A stretch of 64,000 nucleotides of DNA from Arenibacter algicola (GTDB lineage: Bacteria; Bacteroidota; Bacteroidia; Flavobacteriales; Flavobacteriaceae): positions 62,001 to 126,000 of the forward strand of contig NZ_JAHKPO010000001.1 in the NCBI RefSeq assembly GCF_018860365.1, read 5' to 3'. Under the pieces are notes generated by a model, which saw only the letters and a list, made by a program, of their open reading frames with translations, was not told where the DNA came from and did no database searches. Positions 46,545-54,704 of this stretch are shown here, piece by piece (positions within the stretch are counted from its first letter, which is position 1; every line of letters begins with the position of its first letter). The position numbers and the translations under genes were made by a program.

Positions 46545-47054
46545 TTATAAGGTTCTAAAGTATTCCAATACTGCTCTGGCCTGTTCTTCGGTAAGACCTT
46601 GATTGGCCATAGGAGCACCGTTAAATTCGGCCAACAAAGCTTTTGCCAATGGATCTTCCTTAACCATACCTTCAGGATTCAGGATCATGTTCATGACCCA
46701 TTCAGGGCTACGTCTTTCCAAAACACCTTTTGGGGCCGGCCCTATGAATTTTTTATCCACCCTATGACAGGCCAAACACATTTGGTTGTAAATTTCTTCA
46801 CCTTTTTTAGCCATCTCTTGATCTACTTCGGCCGCCAAGCTTATCGAGGTAATTGGCCCCACTCCTTTGTTTGTTAAATCTACGGTCTCAGAGGGTTTTG
46901 TATCTGTTGCCGCAGGCGCTGGTGCAGGTTGTTCTGTTGTGGTTTTTGCCCTGTCCACACTAAAGCCTTCTTTTTTCTTTTCTTCCTTACCTCCACAGCT
47001 CATCATTAAAACTGAAAAAAGAACTGCGCTACTTTTTAAAATTATTTTCATCAC
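46545..47054 (-). CDS. Cytochrome c lipoprotein, electron donor candidate for NosZ
   Basis: 169 residues with a lipobox cysteine at about position 20 (VLFSVLMMSC), a proline/alanine linker, and a class I cytochrome c domain. The heme motif CLACH is at C93, C96, H97, with an axial-Met candidate M149 (NGAPMANQG). It is the first gene of the nos operon and probably passes electrons to NosZ. Its promoter region carries the FNR-like and Rrf2-like sites. Confidence 0.9.
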   Translation of the reverse strand: MMKIILKSSAVLFSVLMMSCGGKEEKKKEGFSVDRAKTTTEQPAPAPAATDTKPSETVDLTNKGVGPITSISLAAEVDQEMAKKGEEIYNQMCLACHRVDKKFIGPAPKGVLERRSPEWVMNMILNPEGMVKEDPLAKALLAEFNGAPMANQGLTEEQARAVLEYFRTL

Positions 47055-47168
47055 TTTATTTTTATTTGTTGTTTATAGGTCGTTTTTAAATATTCGTAAT
47101 ATTGATATTGATCGTTGTTGCTTAGAAAGATTTATACATAATTTGCGATTTTTAACAATTTATTGGGA

Positions 47169-47176
47169 CAAAATTA
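47169..47176 (-). promoter_or_regulatory. -7 box of the nos operon
   Basis: On the minus strand it reads TAATTTTG, an exact TAnnTTTG match, 115 bases upstream of the cytochrome c start. The only TTTG upstream is 14 bases away, so the promoter probably depends on the FNR-type activator site at 47199. Confidence 0.5.
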
Positions 47177-47198
47177 GGTTGCCATTGAAACAAAAAAC

Positions 47199-47212
47199 AT
47201 GATAAAAATCAT
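47199..47212. promoter_or_regulatory. FNR/CRP-type box upstream of nos
   Basis: ATGAT-AAAA-ATCAT has the 5-4-5 geometry and TGAT/ATCA cores of FNR boxes. It is centred about 42 bases upstream of the start predicted from the -7 box at 47169, the typical place for an activator contacting polymerase. Confidence 0.6.
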
Positions 47213-47217
47213 ATTAA

Positions 47218-47231
47218 GGATAAAATTGTCC
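47218..47231. promoter_or_regulatory. Rrf2-like palindrome upstream of nos
   Basis: GGATAAAATTGTCC differs at one base from the 14-mer at 33953-33966 over the -33 element of the Rrf2 gene. It lies 5 bases beyond the FNR-type box. Inferred binding site of the local Rrf2 regulator. Confidence 0.6.
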
Positions 47232-47660
47232 TTTTTTTTACCTTTTTATCGGAATGAAACCTATAACAGCGTTCTTATTTTATAATAACTCCCTGAGTTA
47301 AACCCTAAACAATTGTTTTTCAAAACAATGCCCCTTCAACCCCAGGGATAAAATAATTCTCGGAAACCGGGAATTGGCTCGGCAGTATCTGTCTTTTAAA
47401 TCTTTTACATATCTTAGTAAAAGCAGTTAAACAGAAACATTGGTGCTATTGGTCACTAAAATTTTTAGGGCCATTTCAATTTACTTTCAATCTTAAAATT
47501 GAAGGTCCAAGTTTGGGATAAATAAGGTTTGGAACAATATGGAAGGGTTTATTGCCATTTTACATTTAACCAGAACTTTTTAATCCTCTATTATTTTATT
47601 ATTAATCGCGGCCATGGTCTTAACAAAATAAGCTTGGGCCAAATTGTGAACCCGTTTTTT

Positions 47661-48140
47661 ATGGCCAACTACGATATTAGTATCGATAAGGAAAAATTCA
47701 TTTTAAGTCCCGAGGATATTGCTTCCTTGGATATTGTTCCTATAGGCAATCAGCAATTTCATGCCCTAAGGCACAACCGCTCTTATAAGATCAAAATCTT
47801 GAATACCGATTATGCCAACAAAACTATGACCATAGAGGTAAATGGGGATAGTTATGCAATGGTCCTAGCAGATGAATATGATCAAATGGTAGACAAAATG
47901 GGATTGTTATCTACCAAAACCCATAAAATAAATAATATTAAAGCCCCCATGCCCGGACTCATTATAGATGTTATGGCCAAGGCAGGACAAAAGGTAGAAG
48001 CGGGCACCCCGCTGATCGTGCTATCGGCCATGAAAATGGAAAATATCATCACTTCCCCGGGAGAAGGCGTTGTAAAGAAAATTGAAGTCAATGTTAATGA
48101 TGCAGTTGACAAAGGACAGCTAATTATTGAAATGGAATAG
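47661..48140 (+). CDS. Biotin carboxyl carrier protein of acyl-CoA carboxylase
   Basis: 159 residues from the ATG at 47661. The C-terminal biotinyl domain has IKAPMPGLIIDVMAKAGQKV and the biotin site SAMKMEN, with K125 as the likely modified lysine. The N-terminal 80 residues are a carrier-specific domain. It carries CO2 between the biotin carboxylase and carboxyltransferase encoded next. The longer frame from 47529 lacks family resemblance before this start. Confidence 0.93.
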   Translation: MANYDISIDKEKFILSPEDIASLDIVPIGNQQFHALRHNRSYKIKILNTDYANKTMTIEVNGDSYAMVLADEYDQMVDKMGLLSTKTHKINNIKAPMPGLIIDVMAKAGQKVEAGTPLIVLSAMKMENIITSPGEGVVKKIEVNVNDAVDKGQLIIEME

Positions 48141-48147
48141 CCTTAGT

Positions 48148-49632
48148 ATGGAGATAAAAAAAATATTGGTAGCTAACCGTGGAGAAATAGCTTTACGCAT
48201 CATGCGGACGGCGCAAAATATGGGAATAAAAACAGTAGCGGTCTATTCTGATGCCGATCGGGAGTCGCCCCATGTAAGATTTGCCGATGAAGCAGTGCAT
48301 TTGGGAAATTCACCTTCTTCAGAATCTTACTTGAATATGGACAAAATTGTGGAGGCAGCCTTACAGACCAAGGCCCAAGCTATCCATCCAGGTTATGGGT
48401 TTTTAAGTGAGAACGCCGTTTTTGCCCAACTGGTAGCCGATAACGGAATTACCTTTATAGGCCCTAAACCCCATGCCATAAAGGTTATGGGCAATAAATT
48501 GGCAGCCAAGGAGGCTGTAAAGGCCTACAATATTCCCATGGTACCTGGAATTGAGGAATCCATTACCGATATTACCCTGGCCCGGAAAGTTTCCGAAGAG
48601 ATCGGGTTCCCCATTTTAATAAAAGCCTCCGCCGGTGGTGGCGGTAAAGGAATGAGGGTGGTGCAACAGCCATCGGAATTAGAGGAGCAAATGGAACGTG
48701 CCATTAGCGAGGCCAAGGCGGCCTTTGGAGACGGTGCCGTCTTTTTGGAGAAATACATTGAATCTCCCAGACATATAGAAATCCAGATATTGGCCGATAA
48801 TTTTGGCCATATTATACATCTTTTTGAAAGGGAATGCAGTATACAAAGAAGACATCAAAAGGTAGTGGAAGAAGCTCCATCGGCCATATTGACCCCAAAA
48901 ATAAGAGCCGCCATGGGAGAAGCTGCCATAAAAGTAGCCAAGGCCTGCGACTATGTAGGGGCCGGAACGGTGGAATTCCTCTTGGACAGTGATAAAAATT
49001 TCTATTTTTTGGAAATGAATACCCGCCTACAGGTAGAACATCCTGTAACAGAACTAATTACCGGCATAGATTTGGTGGAACAACAGATAAGAATTGCCAG
49101 AAATGAAAAACTGGCATTTTCACAGGAAAATTTAAGTATAAAGGGACATGCCCTGGAAGTTAGGGTCTATGCCGAAGATCCATTGGACAATTTTCTACCC
49201 AGCATAGGTACTTTGGAAACCTATAAGCGTCCGGAGGGCAAAGGAATAAGATTGGATGACGGTTTTGAGGAAGGTATGACCATACCCATTTATTACGACC
49301 CCATGTTGGCCAAATTAATTACCTATGGCAAAGACAGGGAAGAAGCCATTCAACTAATGATCAATGCCATATCGGAATATAAGATAAAGGGAATATCCAC
49401 TACCCTAACCTTTGGGAAGTTTGTCTGTGAACATGAGGCCTTTACTTCAGGGAATTTCGACACCCATTTTGTTAGGAATTTCTATACTCCGGAACTGCTG
49501 CACCAGCAATATACAGAGGAGCGTGAAATTGCGGCTATAGTAGGGTTAAAACTGCTCTTAGAGCACCAGGAGCAACTAAAGCTTCCCGCCTATAAAAACT
49601 CCAATTGGTCCTTTAAAAGAACCAAGAGATAA
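48148..49632 (+). CDS. accC: Biotin carboxylase subunit of acyl-CoA carboxylase
   Basis: 494 residues from the ATG at 48148. ATP-grasp enzyme that carboxylates the carrier's biotin. Signatures are KKILVANRGEIALRIMRTA, AIHPGYGFLSENA, KASAGGGGKGMRVV, the biotin-carboxylase RRHQKVVEEAPS and MNTRLQVEHPVTE. It lies 7 bases after the carrier gene. Given the PccB-like third gene, the complex is more likely a propionyl-CoA or broad acyl-CoA carboxylase than the acetyl-CoA enzyme of fatty acid synthesis. Confidence 0.94.
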   Translation: MEIKKILVANRGEIALRIMRTAQNMGIKTVAVYSDADRESPHVRFADEAVHLGNSPSSESYLNMDKIVEAALQTKAQAIHPGYGFLSENAVFAQLVADNGITFIGPKPHAIKVMGNKLAAKEAVKAYNIPMVPGIEESITDITLARKVSEEIGFPILIKASAGGGGKGMRVVQQPSELEEQMERAISEAKAAFGDGAVFLEKYIESPRHIEIQILADNFGHIIHLFERECSIQRRHQKVVEEAPSAILTPKIRAAMGEAAIKVAKACDYVGAGTVEFLLDSDKNFYFLEMNTRLQVEHPVTELITGIDLVEQQIRIARNEKLAFSQENLSIKGHALEVRVYAEDPLDNFLPSIGTLETYKRPEGKGIRLDDGFEEGMTIPIYYDPMLAKLITYGKDREEAIQLMINAISEYKIKGISTTLTFGKFVCEHEAFTSGNFDTHFVRNFYTPELLHQQYTEEREIAAIVGLKLLLEHQEQLKLPAYKNSNWSFKRTKR

Positions 49633-49677
49633 ACGCCACATGGACCAAAATTTTTAAATGGCAAAAAGTATTACCTA

Positions 49678-51219
49678 ATGAAGGAAAACATAAAAACACT
49701 GGAAGATAAAATTGCCAAGGCAAAATTGGGTGGCGGCCAAAAACGTATTGAAACCCAACATTCGAAAGGCAAGCTTACTGCACGTGAACGAATTCATTTT
49801 CTGTTGGACGAAGGTTCGTTTGAAGAATTGGGTACCCTGGTAACCCATAGGACCAAAGACTTTGGTATGGGCAAACAAATATTTTATGGAGATGGGGTAG
49901 TCACGGGTTATGGAACAATTGCTGGTAGACAGGTCTGTGTTTTTGCCCAGGATTTTACCGTATTTGGAGGTTCTCTTTCCGAGACCCATGCCGAAAAAAT
50001 ATGCAAGGTAATGGATATGGCCATGAAAATAGGAGTGCCCATTATTGGATTGAACGATAGCGGCGGCGCAAGAATACAGGAAGGGGTAAGATCGCTTGGC
50101 GGCTATGCCGATATCTTTCACCGGAATGTAATGGCCTCCGGGGTTATTCCGCAAATATCCGCCATTATGGGCCCTTGTGCCGGGGGAGCAGTCTACTCCC
50201 CGGCTATGACCGACTTTACCCTGATGGTGGAAAATTCCAGCTATATGTTCGTCACCGGACCCAATGTGGTTAAAACCGTGACCAATGAAGCCGTTAGTTC
50301 CGAAGAATTGGGCGGGGCAATGACCCATGCCACCAAATCCGGGGTCACCCATTTTACAGCGGAAAACGACTTGGAGTGCATTGCGCAGATTAAGGAACTC
50401 ATTGGTTTCTTGCCCCAAAATTGTGAGGAAGTGCCACAGCCACTCCCCTATTCCCTAAATACCGAGATCCGGGAAAAGCTGGAAACCATTATACCGGAAA
50501 ATGCCAATCAGCCCTATGATATGAGGCATATCATCAATGAAATCATAGACGATTCCCCATTCTTTGAGGTCCATAAGCATTATGCCGAAAATATAGTCGT
50601 GGGCTTTGCCAGATTGGCGGGAAAAAGTATCGGGATCGTTGCCAATCAGCCCATGAGTCTGGCCGGGGTCTTGGATGTAAACAGTTCCAAAAAAGCGGCG
50701 CGATTTACCCGTTTTTGTGATTGTTTCAATATTCCCCTTTTGGTATTGGTAGATGTTCCCGGATTCCTGCCAGGTACCGATCAGGAATGGAACGGCATAA
50801 TAACCAATGGTGCCAAGCTGCTCTATGCCCTTAGTGAGGCCACGGTTCCCAAAGTAACCGTTATTACCCGAAAGGCCTACGGTGGCGCCTATGATGTGAT
50901 GAACTCCAAACATATTGGGGCCGACCTTAACTATGCATGGCCCGGTGCCGAAATTGCGGTAATGGGTGCCAAAGGAGCTAGTGAGATCATCTTTAGGAAA
51001 GAAATAGATTCTGCAGAGGATCCAGAGGCCAAACTAAAGGAAAAAGAGGAGGAATATGCCGATAAGTTTGCCAATCCGTATAGCGCAGCGGAAAGAGGGT
51101 TTATAGATGAAGTAATCCTTCCCAAGGATACCCGCAGGAAATTAATAAGAGCCTTTGCGCTGCTGGAAAATAAAGTGGTGCATCTGCCAAAGAAAAAACA
51201 CGGTAATATACCTTTGTAA
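49678..51219 (+). CDS. Acyl-CoA carboxylase carboxyltransferase (PccB-like)
   Basis: 513 residues of the crotonase-like carboxyltransferase family (MaoC-free, single chain). Motifs include [46 protein letters not shown] for the acyl-CoA pocket, [13 protein letters not shown], and [12 protein letters not shown]. It transfers the carboxyl group to propionyl-CoA or a related acyl-CoA. Third gene of the operon, 45 bases after accC. Confidence 0.95.
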   Translation: MKENIKTLEDKIAKAKLGGGQKRIETQHSKGKLTARERIHFLLDEGSFEELGTLVTHRTKDFGMGKQIFYGDGVVTGYGTIAGRQVCVFAQDFTVFGGSLSETHAEKICKVMDMAMKIGVPIIGLNDSGGARIQEGVRSLGGYADIFHRNVMASGVIPQISAIMGPCAGGAVYSPAMTDFTLMVENSSYMFVTGPNVVKTVTNEAVSSEELGGAMTHATKSGVTHFTAENDLECIAQIKELIGFLPQNCEEVPQPLPYSLNTEIREKLETIIPENANQPYDMRHIINEIIDDSPFFEVHKHYAENIVVGFARLAGKSIGIVANQPMSLAGVLDVNSSKKAARFTRFCDCFNIPLLVLVDVPGFLPGTDQEWNGIITNGAKLLYALSEATVPKVTVITRKAYGGAYDVMNSKHIGADLNYAWPGAEIAVMGAKGASEIIFRKEIDSAEDPEAKLKEKEEEYADKFANPYSAAERGFIDEVILPKDTRRKLIRAFALLENKVVHLPKKKHGNIPL

Positions 51220-51263
51220 TTTATTGCTGATCACTTAGCGTAATTTTGAATCGATAACAGAAC

Positions 51264-52130
51264 ATGAGCAACTTAGAAGAACTAATACAATTATTAACGT
51301 TGGAAAGAATCAATGACAATACCTTTGTGGGACAAAACTATCAGGCCCCCTGGGGCAGGGTTTTTGGGGGACAGGTTTTGGGTCAGTCATTGCACGCCGC
51401 CTACCAAACAGTCTCCGATGATAAGATGGCCCATTCCATGCACGGCTATTTTATTCTGGGGGGAGACCTGAGCATTCCCATTACCTATGAAGTAGATTGT
51501 CTGAGGGACGGACGTAGTTTTACCACACGTAGAGTGGTAGCAAAACAAAACGGCAAGGCCATATTTAATATGGCAGCATCCTTTCAGGTCAAGGAAGATG
51601 GTGTGGAGCACCAGATCACCATGCCCAATTTAATTACCCCCAAAAAGTTGATGAACAGCTTGGAGCAAATTGAGGAAATGAAAAAAACGGATCCGGACTC
51701 CTATAATCTTATAAAGCTTACCCATCCCAAAGTATTTGAATTTAAGCCCGTTGAACGGTTAACCGCCCTACTTGCCAAAGACGGCCCGCCATTCAACCAT
51801 ATGTGGATGCGCGCTACGGAAAAGGTAAATGCCGATTTGCCCCTACAGCAACAATTATTGGCCTATGCCTCCGATTACAACATTCTTACCACCGCCTCCC
51901 TCCCCCATCGCGAAGAACTTAGAAAGGGAAAGACCTTTTATGCCAGTATAGACCATGCTATTTGGTTCCACAGGAATTTTAAAATAGACGAATGGCTTTT
52001 ATACACTATGGACAGTCCCAGTGCCTGTAATTCCAGAGGTTTTTCCAGGGGCAGTATTTTTGACAGAAATGGTGTTCTGGTAGCCTCTGTGGCACAGGAA
52101 GGGTTAATGCGCAACACTCAGATAGGTTAA
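51264..52130 (+). CDS. tesB: Acyl-CoA thioesterase II
   Basis: 288 residues with two tandem hot-dog folds. TesB signatures are visible: GRVFGGQVLGQSLHAAYQTV, MHGYFILGGD, DGRSFTTRRV, and in the second fold ASLPHREE, SIDHAIWFHR and SPSACNSRGFSRGS. It hydrolyses medium- and long-chain acyl-CoA. Together with the preceding carboxylase it suggests an acyl-CoA disposal unit. A terminator follows. Confidence 0.95.
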   Translation: MSNLEELIQLLTLERINDNTFVGQNYQAPWGRVFGGQVLGQSLHAAYQTVSDDKMAHSMHGYFILGGDLSIPITYEVDCLRDGRSFTTRRVVAKQNGKAIFNMAASFQVKEDGVEHQITMPNLITPKKLMNSLEQIEEMKKTDPDSYNLIKLTHPKVFEFKPVERLTALLAKDGPPFNHMWMRATEKVNADLPLQQQLLAYASDYNILTTASLPHREELRKGKTFYASIDHAIWFHRNFKIDEWLLYTMDSPSACNSRGFSRGSIFDRNGVLVASVAQEGLMRNTQIG

Positions 52131-52514
52131 CACTATTAATAGGCTCCTGTAATTAACAAAGCACTTTTCACCTATTTGGAAAGTGCTTTGTTGTATTAAA
52201 TTCTTAGGACTGCCCAGTACCGGACAAATCAATACCCTTACTTTCTCCATGAGTTGGATCTTGGACCAATCTTGCTTGGGCCAATTATTTTCGGACTAAG
52301 ATAGACCAATTGCAATCTGCCAAACTACCATTAACATCCTTGAAATACTATTTGCGTTTAGGATGCCAACTGCTGTTTATCCTTGGTAAATAACCATTCA
52401 TCCGAACAAAAATTCCCTATTCGTTTTTTAACCATTTTTTTCCCCTTTTAACCACTAAATTTCTGTTTAGGGCAAGGCTGGTCGAATTTTGCCCTATAAC
52501 ATTAAATAAAAGAT
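52131..52514. other. Intergenic region with terminator and 5' hairpin
   Basis: About 380 bases without a recognised gene. The first part contains the tesB terminator. A hairpin TAGGGCAA / TTGCCCTA with a 13-base loop (52468-52496) lies 18 bases before the first short membrane-protein gene and could act in its leader. I see no other structure. Confidence 0.6.
52158..52189 (+). terminator. Terminator after tesB
   Basis: Stem AAAGCACTTT / AAAGTGCTTT with a 12-base loop, followed by a short T-rich tract. Confidence 0.7.
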
Positions 52515-52685
52515 ATGAAGACATTATTACTCGTTAAAGAAATTTATGCCGAAGGATTCAAAAACCTAGGAAGCATTATTGTCAGAAATTATTTCAAAGC
52601 TTTCTTATGGTTCAGTGTAGCTATGTTTGCCGTAGTATTGTACGCTTTCATTTTTAGACTGGTAACCGGATTTGCTTGGGACTAA
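52515..52685 (+). CDS. 56-aa single-helix membrane protein (DUF6747-like)
   Basis: It encodes 56 residues: a basic amphipathic start (MKTLLLVKEIYAEGFKNLGS) and then a single hydrophobic helix (AFLWFSVAMFAVVLYAFIF) ending RLVTGFAWD. I recall similar small proteins in flavobacteria under the name DUF6747, but I cannot verify the match here. A second short membrane gene follows after 24 bases, so the two may form an operon. The start is supported by the preserved open frame and typical N terminus; function unknown. Confidence 0.7.
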   Translation: MKTLLLVKEIYAEGFKNLGSIIVRNYFKAFLWFSVAMFAVVLYAFIFRLVTGFAWD

Positions 52686-52709
52686 TTAAGAAGAAATGCA
52701 TTAATTAAT

Positions 52710-52856
52710 ATGAAAGGCATGCAGTATTTAAGGGAATTATTGGTAGGAAAAAGTGATGGAATCGAGGTTCCAATGACACTAAAATTGTTATTGATCTTGG
52801 TCTTCCTTTGCTTTTTCCTTGCCTTGTTCTCGATCCTGCTATATACCTTTGAATAG
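52710..52856 (+). CDS. 48-aa single-helix membrane protein
   Basis: 48 residues: a short cytosolic region (MKGMQYLRELLVGKSDGIEV) followed by one strongly hydrophobic C-terminal helix (LLLILVFLCFFLALFSILLY) and TFE. It could be a small tail-anchored type protein. No family recognised. It follows the 56-aa gene by 24 bases on the same strand. Confidence rests on the open frame, plausible start and typical membrane composition. Confidence 0.5.
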   Translation: MKGMQYLRELLVGKSDGIEVPMTLKLLLILVFLCFFLALFSILLYTFE

Positions 52857-53005
52857 TATTTTTTTGTTGCAAAAACATTAGGTTCTGCAAACTTTCAATT
52901 TTACACTATTTTTTTTGATGTTATGTAGTTCCCCCACTTGAACAATATAACCTTGACAGATGTTTTTTTTGATGTTGATCCAATGATAAGTTGCTTTTAA
53001 ATAAA

Positions 53006-53043
53006 TTATGGATATTATCCAAAATATTGGAAATATTCCATAA
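53006..53043. promoter_or_regulatory. Imperfect palindrome upstream of dinB
   Basis: TTATGGATATT at 53006-53016 and AATATTCCATAA at 53032-53043 are inverted relatives with a one-base shift. A smaller near-palindrome, CCAAAATATTGG, lies between them. It ends 27 bases before dinB, so it is a likely operator for damage or other control. Confidence 0.45.
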
Positions 53044-53069
53044 TTTAGCATACCTTTTTTTGGTGTGCA

Positions 53070-54284
53070 ATGAACAAGACAATACTTCATTTGGATTTGG
53101 ATACCTTTTTTGTATCCGTAGAGCGACTTCAGGACAGTAAATTGGAGCATAGGCCCATACTCGTTGGTGGCGTTAGCGACAGAGGCGTGGTGGCCGCCTG
53201 CAGCTACGAGACCAGAGGTTTTGGGGTGCATTCCGGCATGCCTATGAAAATGGCCAAAGAACTCTGTCCGGAAGCCATTATCATAAAAGGGAATGCGGGA
53301 ACCTATAGCAAACATTCGGATATCGTAACCGATATTATCAAAGAGCAGGTACCAGTCTTCGAAAAATCAAGCATAGATGAATTTTATGCAGATCTTACGG
53401 GAATGGACCGGTTTTATGGTTGCCACCAATATTCTACCGAGCTACGCCATAAGATTATCAAGGAAACCGGACTTCCCATTTCCTTTGGCCTGTCGGTAAA
53501 CAAGGTAGTATCCAAAGTAGCCACCAATGAGGCCAAACCCAACAATGAACTGAAGATAGATATAGGCCACGAGAAACCTTTTTTAGCGCCCTTATCCATT
53601 AAAAAAATACCTATGGTAGGTGACAAGACCTATCAGACCCTAAGAAATTTGGGGTTGCGGCAAATAAAAACCATCCAGGAAATGCCCATGGATATGATGC
53701 AGCGGGTATTGGGTGCCAATGGGGGCGTAATATGGAAACGGGCCAATGGTATAGACAACACCCCTGTTATCCCCTTTTCCGAACGTAAATCCATTTCCAC
53801 CGAACGTACTTTTGAGAGGGATACCATAGATGTCATTAAACTACGGGGAATCCTTATTGCCATGACCGAGAATCTGGCCTATCAGCTGCGGAGGGGAAAA
53901 AAACTTACGGCCTGCATTGCGGTAAAAATTCGCTATTCGGATTTTAATACCTATTCCAAACAATTAAAGATTCCGTATACCAGTGCGGACCATATTCTGA
54001 TTCCCAAGATTTTGGACCTGTTCAATACACTTTACAACAAAAGGCTGTTGATTAGGCTTATCGGTATTCGTTTCAGTCACTTGGTTCAGGGCAACTACCA
54101 GATAGATCTATTTGATGATACCGAGGAAATATTAAACCTATACAACGCCTTGGACAAGATTAGGGAACGCTATGGGGACAAGAGCGTTATAAGGGCCTCT
54201 GGTATGGATGCCAAGACCATTGGCAGAATGCAGAATCCGTTCAACGGCCAGCCCCCTATTGTATTGGCACATAGGAAACAGTGA
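53070..54284 (+). CDS. dinB: DNA polymerase IV (Y-family)
   Basis: 404 residues. Translesion polymerase with the catalytic DLDTFFVSVE motif at residues 9-18 and SIDEFYADLTG (D103, E104). A little-finger domain follows with the GIRFSHL-type C-terminal segment. It lacks an obvious C-terminal clamp motif of the canonical QL-x-LF form, although QIDLF appears at about residue 345 and may serve. Full length and intact, apparently monocistronic. Confidence 0.95.
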   Translation: MNKTILHLDLDTFFVSVERLQDSKLEHRPILVGGVSDRGVVAACSYETRGFGVHSGMPMKMAKELCPEAIIIKGNAGTYSKHSDIVTDIIKEQVPVFEKSSIDEFYADLTGMDRFYGCHQYSTELRHKIIKETGLPISFGLSVNKVVSKVATNEAKPNNELKIDIGHEKPFLAPLSIKKIPMVGDKTYQTLRNLGLRQIKTIQEMPMDMMQRVLGANGGVIWKRANGIDNTPVIPFSERKSISTERTFERDTIDVIKLRGILIAMTENLAYQLRRGKKLTACIAVKIRYSDFNTYSKQLKIPYTSADHILIPKILDLFNTLYNKRLLIRLIGIRFSHLVQGNYQIDLFDDTEEILNLYNALDKIRERYGDKSVIRASGMDAKTIGRMQNPFNGQPPIVLAHRKQ

Positions 54285-54385
54285 GACTGTTTTTAAAGTT
54301 CAAAGTTGGAAAGTTTAAAGTTTAAAAAACGATTCGACAGTTGTAGGGAATCGGTGTGGAGTAGTGAGAAAAAAGAAACTAGAAT

Positions 54386-54413
54386 CTAGAGACTAGAGAC
54401 TAGAGACTAGAGG
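54386..54413 (+). repeat. Tandem 7-mer repeat
   Basis: Four adjacent units of CTAGAGA, the last being CTAGAGG, inside the inverted-repeat-bounded element. Confidence 0.85.
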
Positions 54414-54537
54414 ATATAAATCGAAAGTCATTTAGGGGATTCGGCCTACATAACTGCAGGCAGGCCTGTCTACCGGCCTCTAGGTAGACGTAATAGAAAT
54501 CGTAGTAGACAGCAAAAATTGCAATCACGCTAAAAAA

Positions 54538-54599
54538 GGCTCCTTCCCCTAGTTAGGGGAAGGTGGGTCCTCAACTATCAGGAGAGGAGACGGAAGGGG
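54538..54599 (+). repeat. Palindromic intergenic repeat, copy C
   Basis: GGCTCCTTCCCC, stem partner GGGGAAGG, then GTGGGTCCTC and GGAGACGGAAGGGG. It matches copy B (14015-14076) along its length, with the variable part in the second stem-loop. Confidence 0.7.
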
Positions 54600-54704
54600 T
54601 GCCAGCTTATGGTTTAGGAAATAGGTTTATTAAGTAGTAGTGAGCATCCTGTATTCCAAGATCTTTAACTTTAAACTTTCCAACTTTGAACATTCAACTT
54701 ACGT

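Larger units (their letters stand above)
47055..47660. other. Intergenic region between the nos operon and the carboxylase operon
   Basis: About 600 non-coding bases between divergent operons. The nos-proximal 180 bases hold the promoter and two regulatory sites listed separately. The remaining 420 bases contain no convincing gene. A frame opening at 47529 reads into the carrier-protein gene but encodes no recognisable N-terminal extension. Small inverted pairs such as CAATTGTTTTTCAAAACAATG at about 47310 are present. Confidence 0.6.
54298..54691. repeat. Element bounded by 25-bp perfect inverted repeats
   Basis: The 25 bases at 54298-54322 (starting GTTCAAAGTTGG, ending TTTAAAGTT) are exactly complementary in inverted order to 54667-54691. 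The 394-bp span is non-coding. It resembles a MITE in form, but no target-site duplication is obvious. Confidence 0.7.
54285..54704. other. Intergenic region, mostly an inverted-repeat-bounded element
   Basis: About 420 bases between dinB and queE with no gene. Nearly all of it is the IR-bounded element listed next, which contains a tandem 7-mer array, a GTCTACC/GGTAGAC hairpin near 54468-54489, and a palindromic repeat copy. Confidence 0.7.

Noticed and set aside
47165-47178. Second Rrf2-type site GGGACAAAATTAGG overlapping the nos -7 box
   Set aside because: Only the left half matches the 14-mer, so it was not listed as a site, though weak binding is possible.
47529-47660. Longer N terminus for the biotin carrier protein
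   Set aside because: The 44 extra residues are not carrier-like and the ATG at 47661 opens the expected domain.
49675-50418. 247-codon open frame on the minus strand
   Set aside because: It lies wholly opposite the acyl-CoA carboxylase carboxyltransferase gene and its translation is rich in Cys, His and Phe with no recognisable family, typical of antisense reading.
54386-54413. Possible CRISPR-like array
   Set aside because: The units are 7 bases with no spacers, so this is a simple tandem repeat. No other repeat-spacer pattern was seen in the window.
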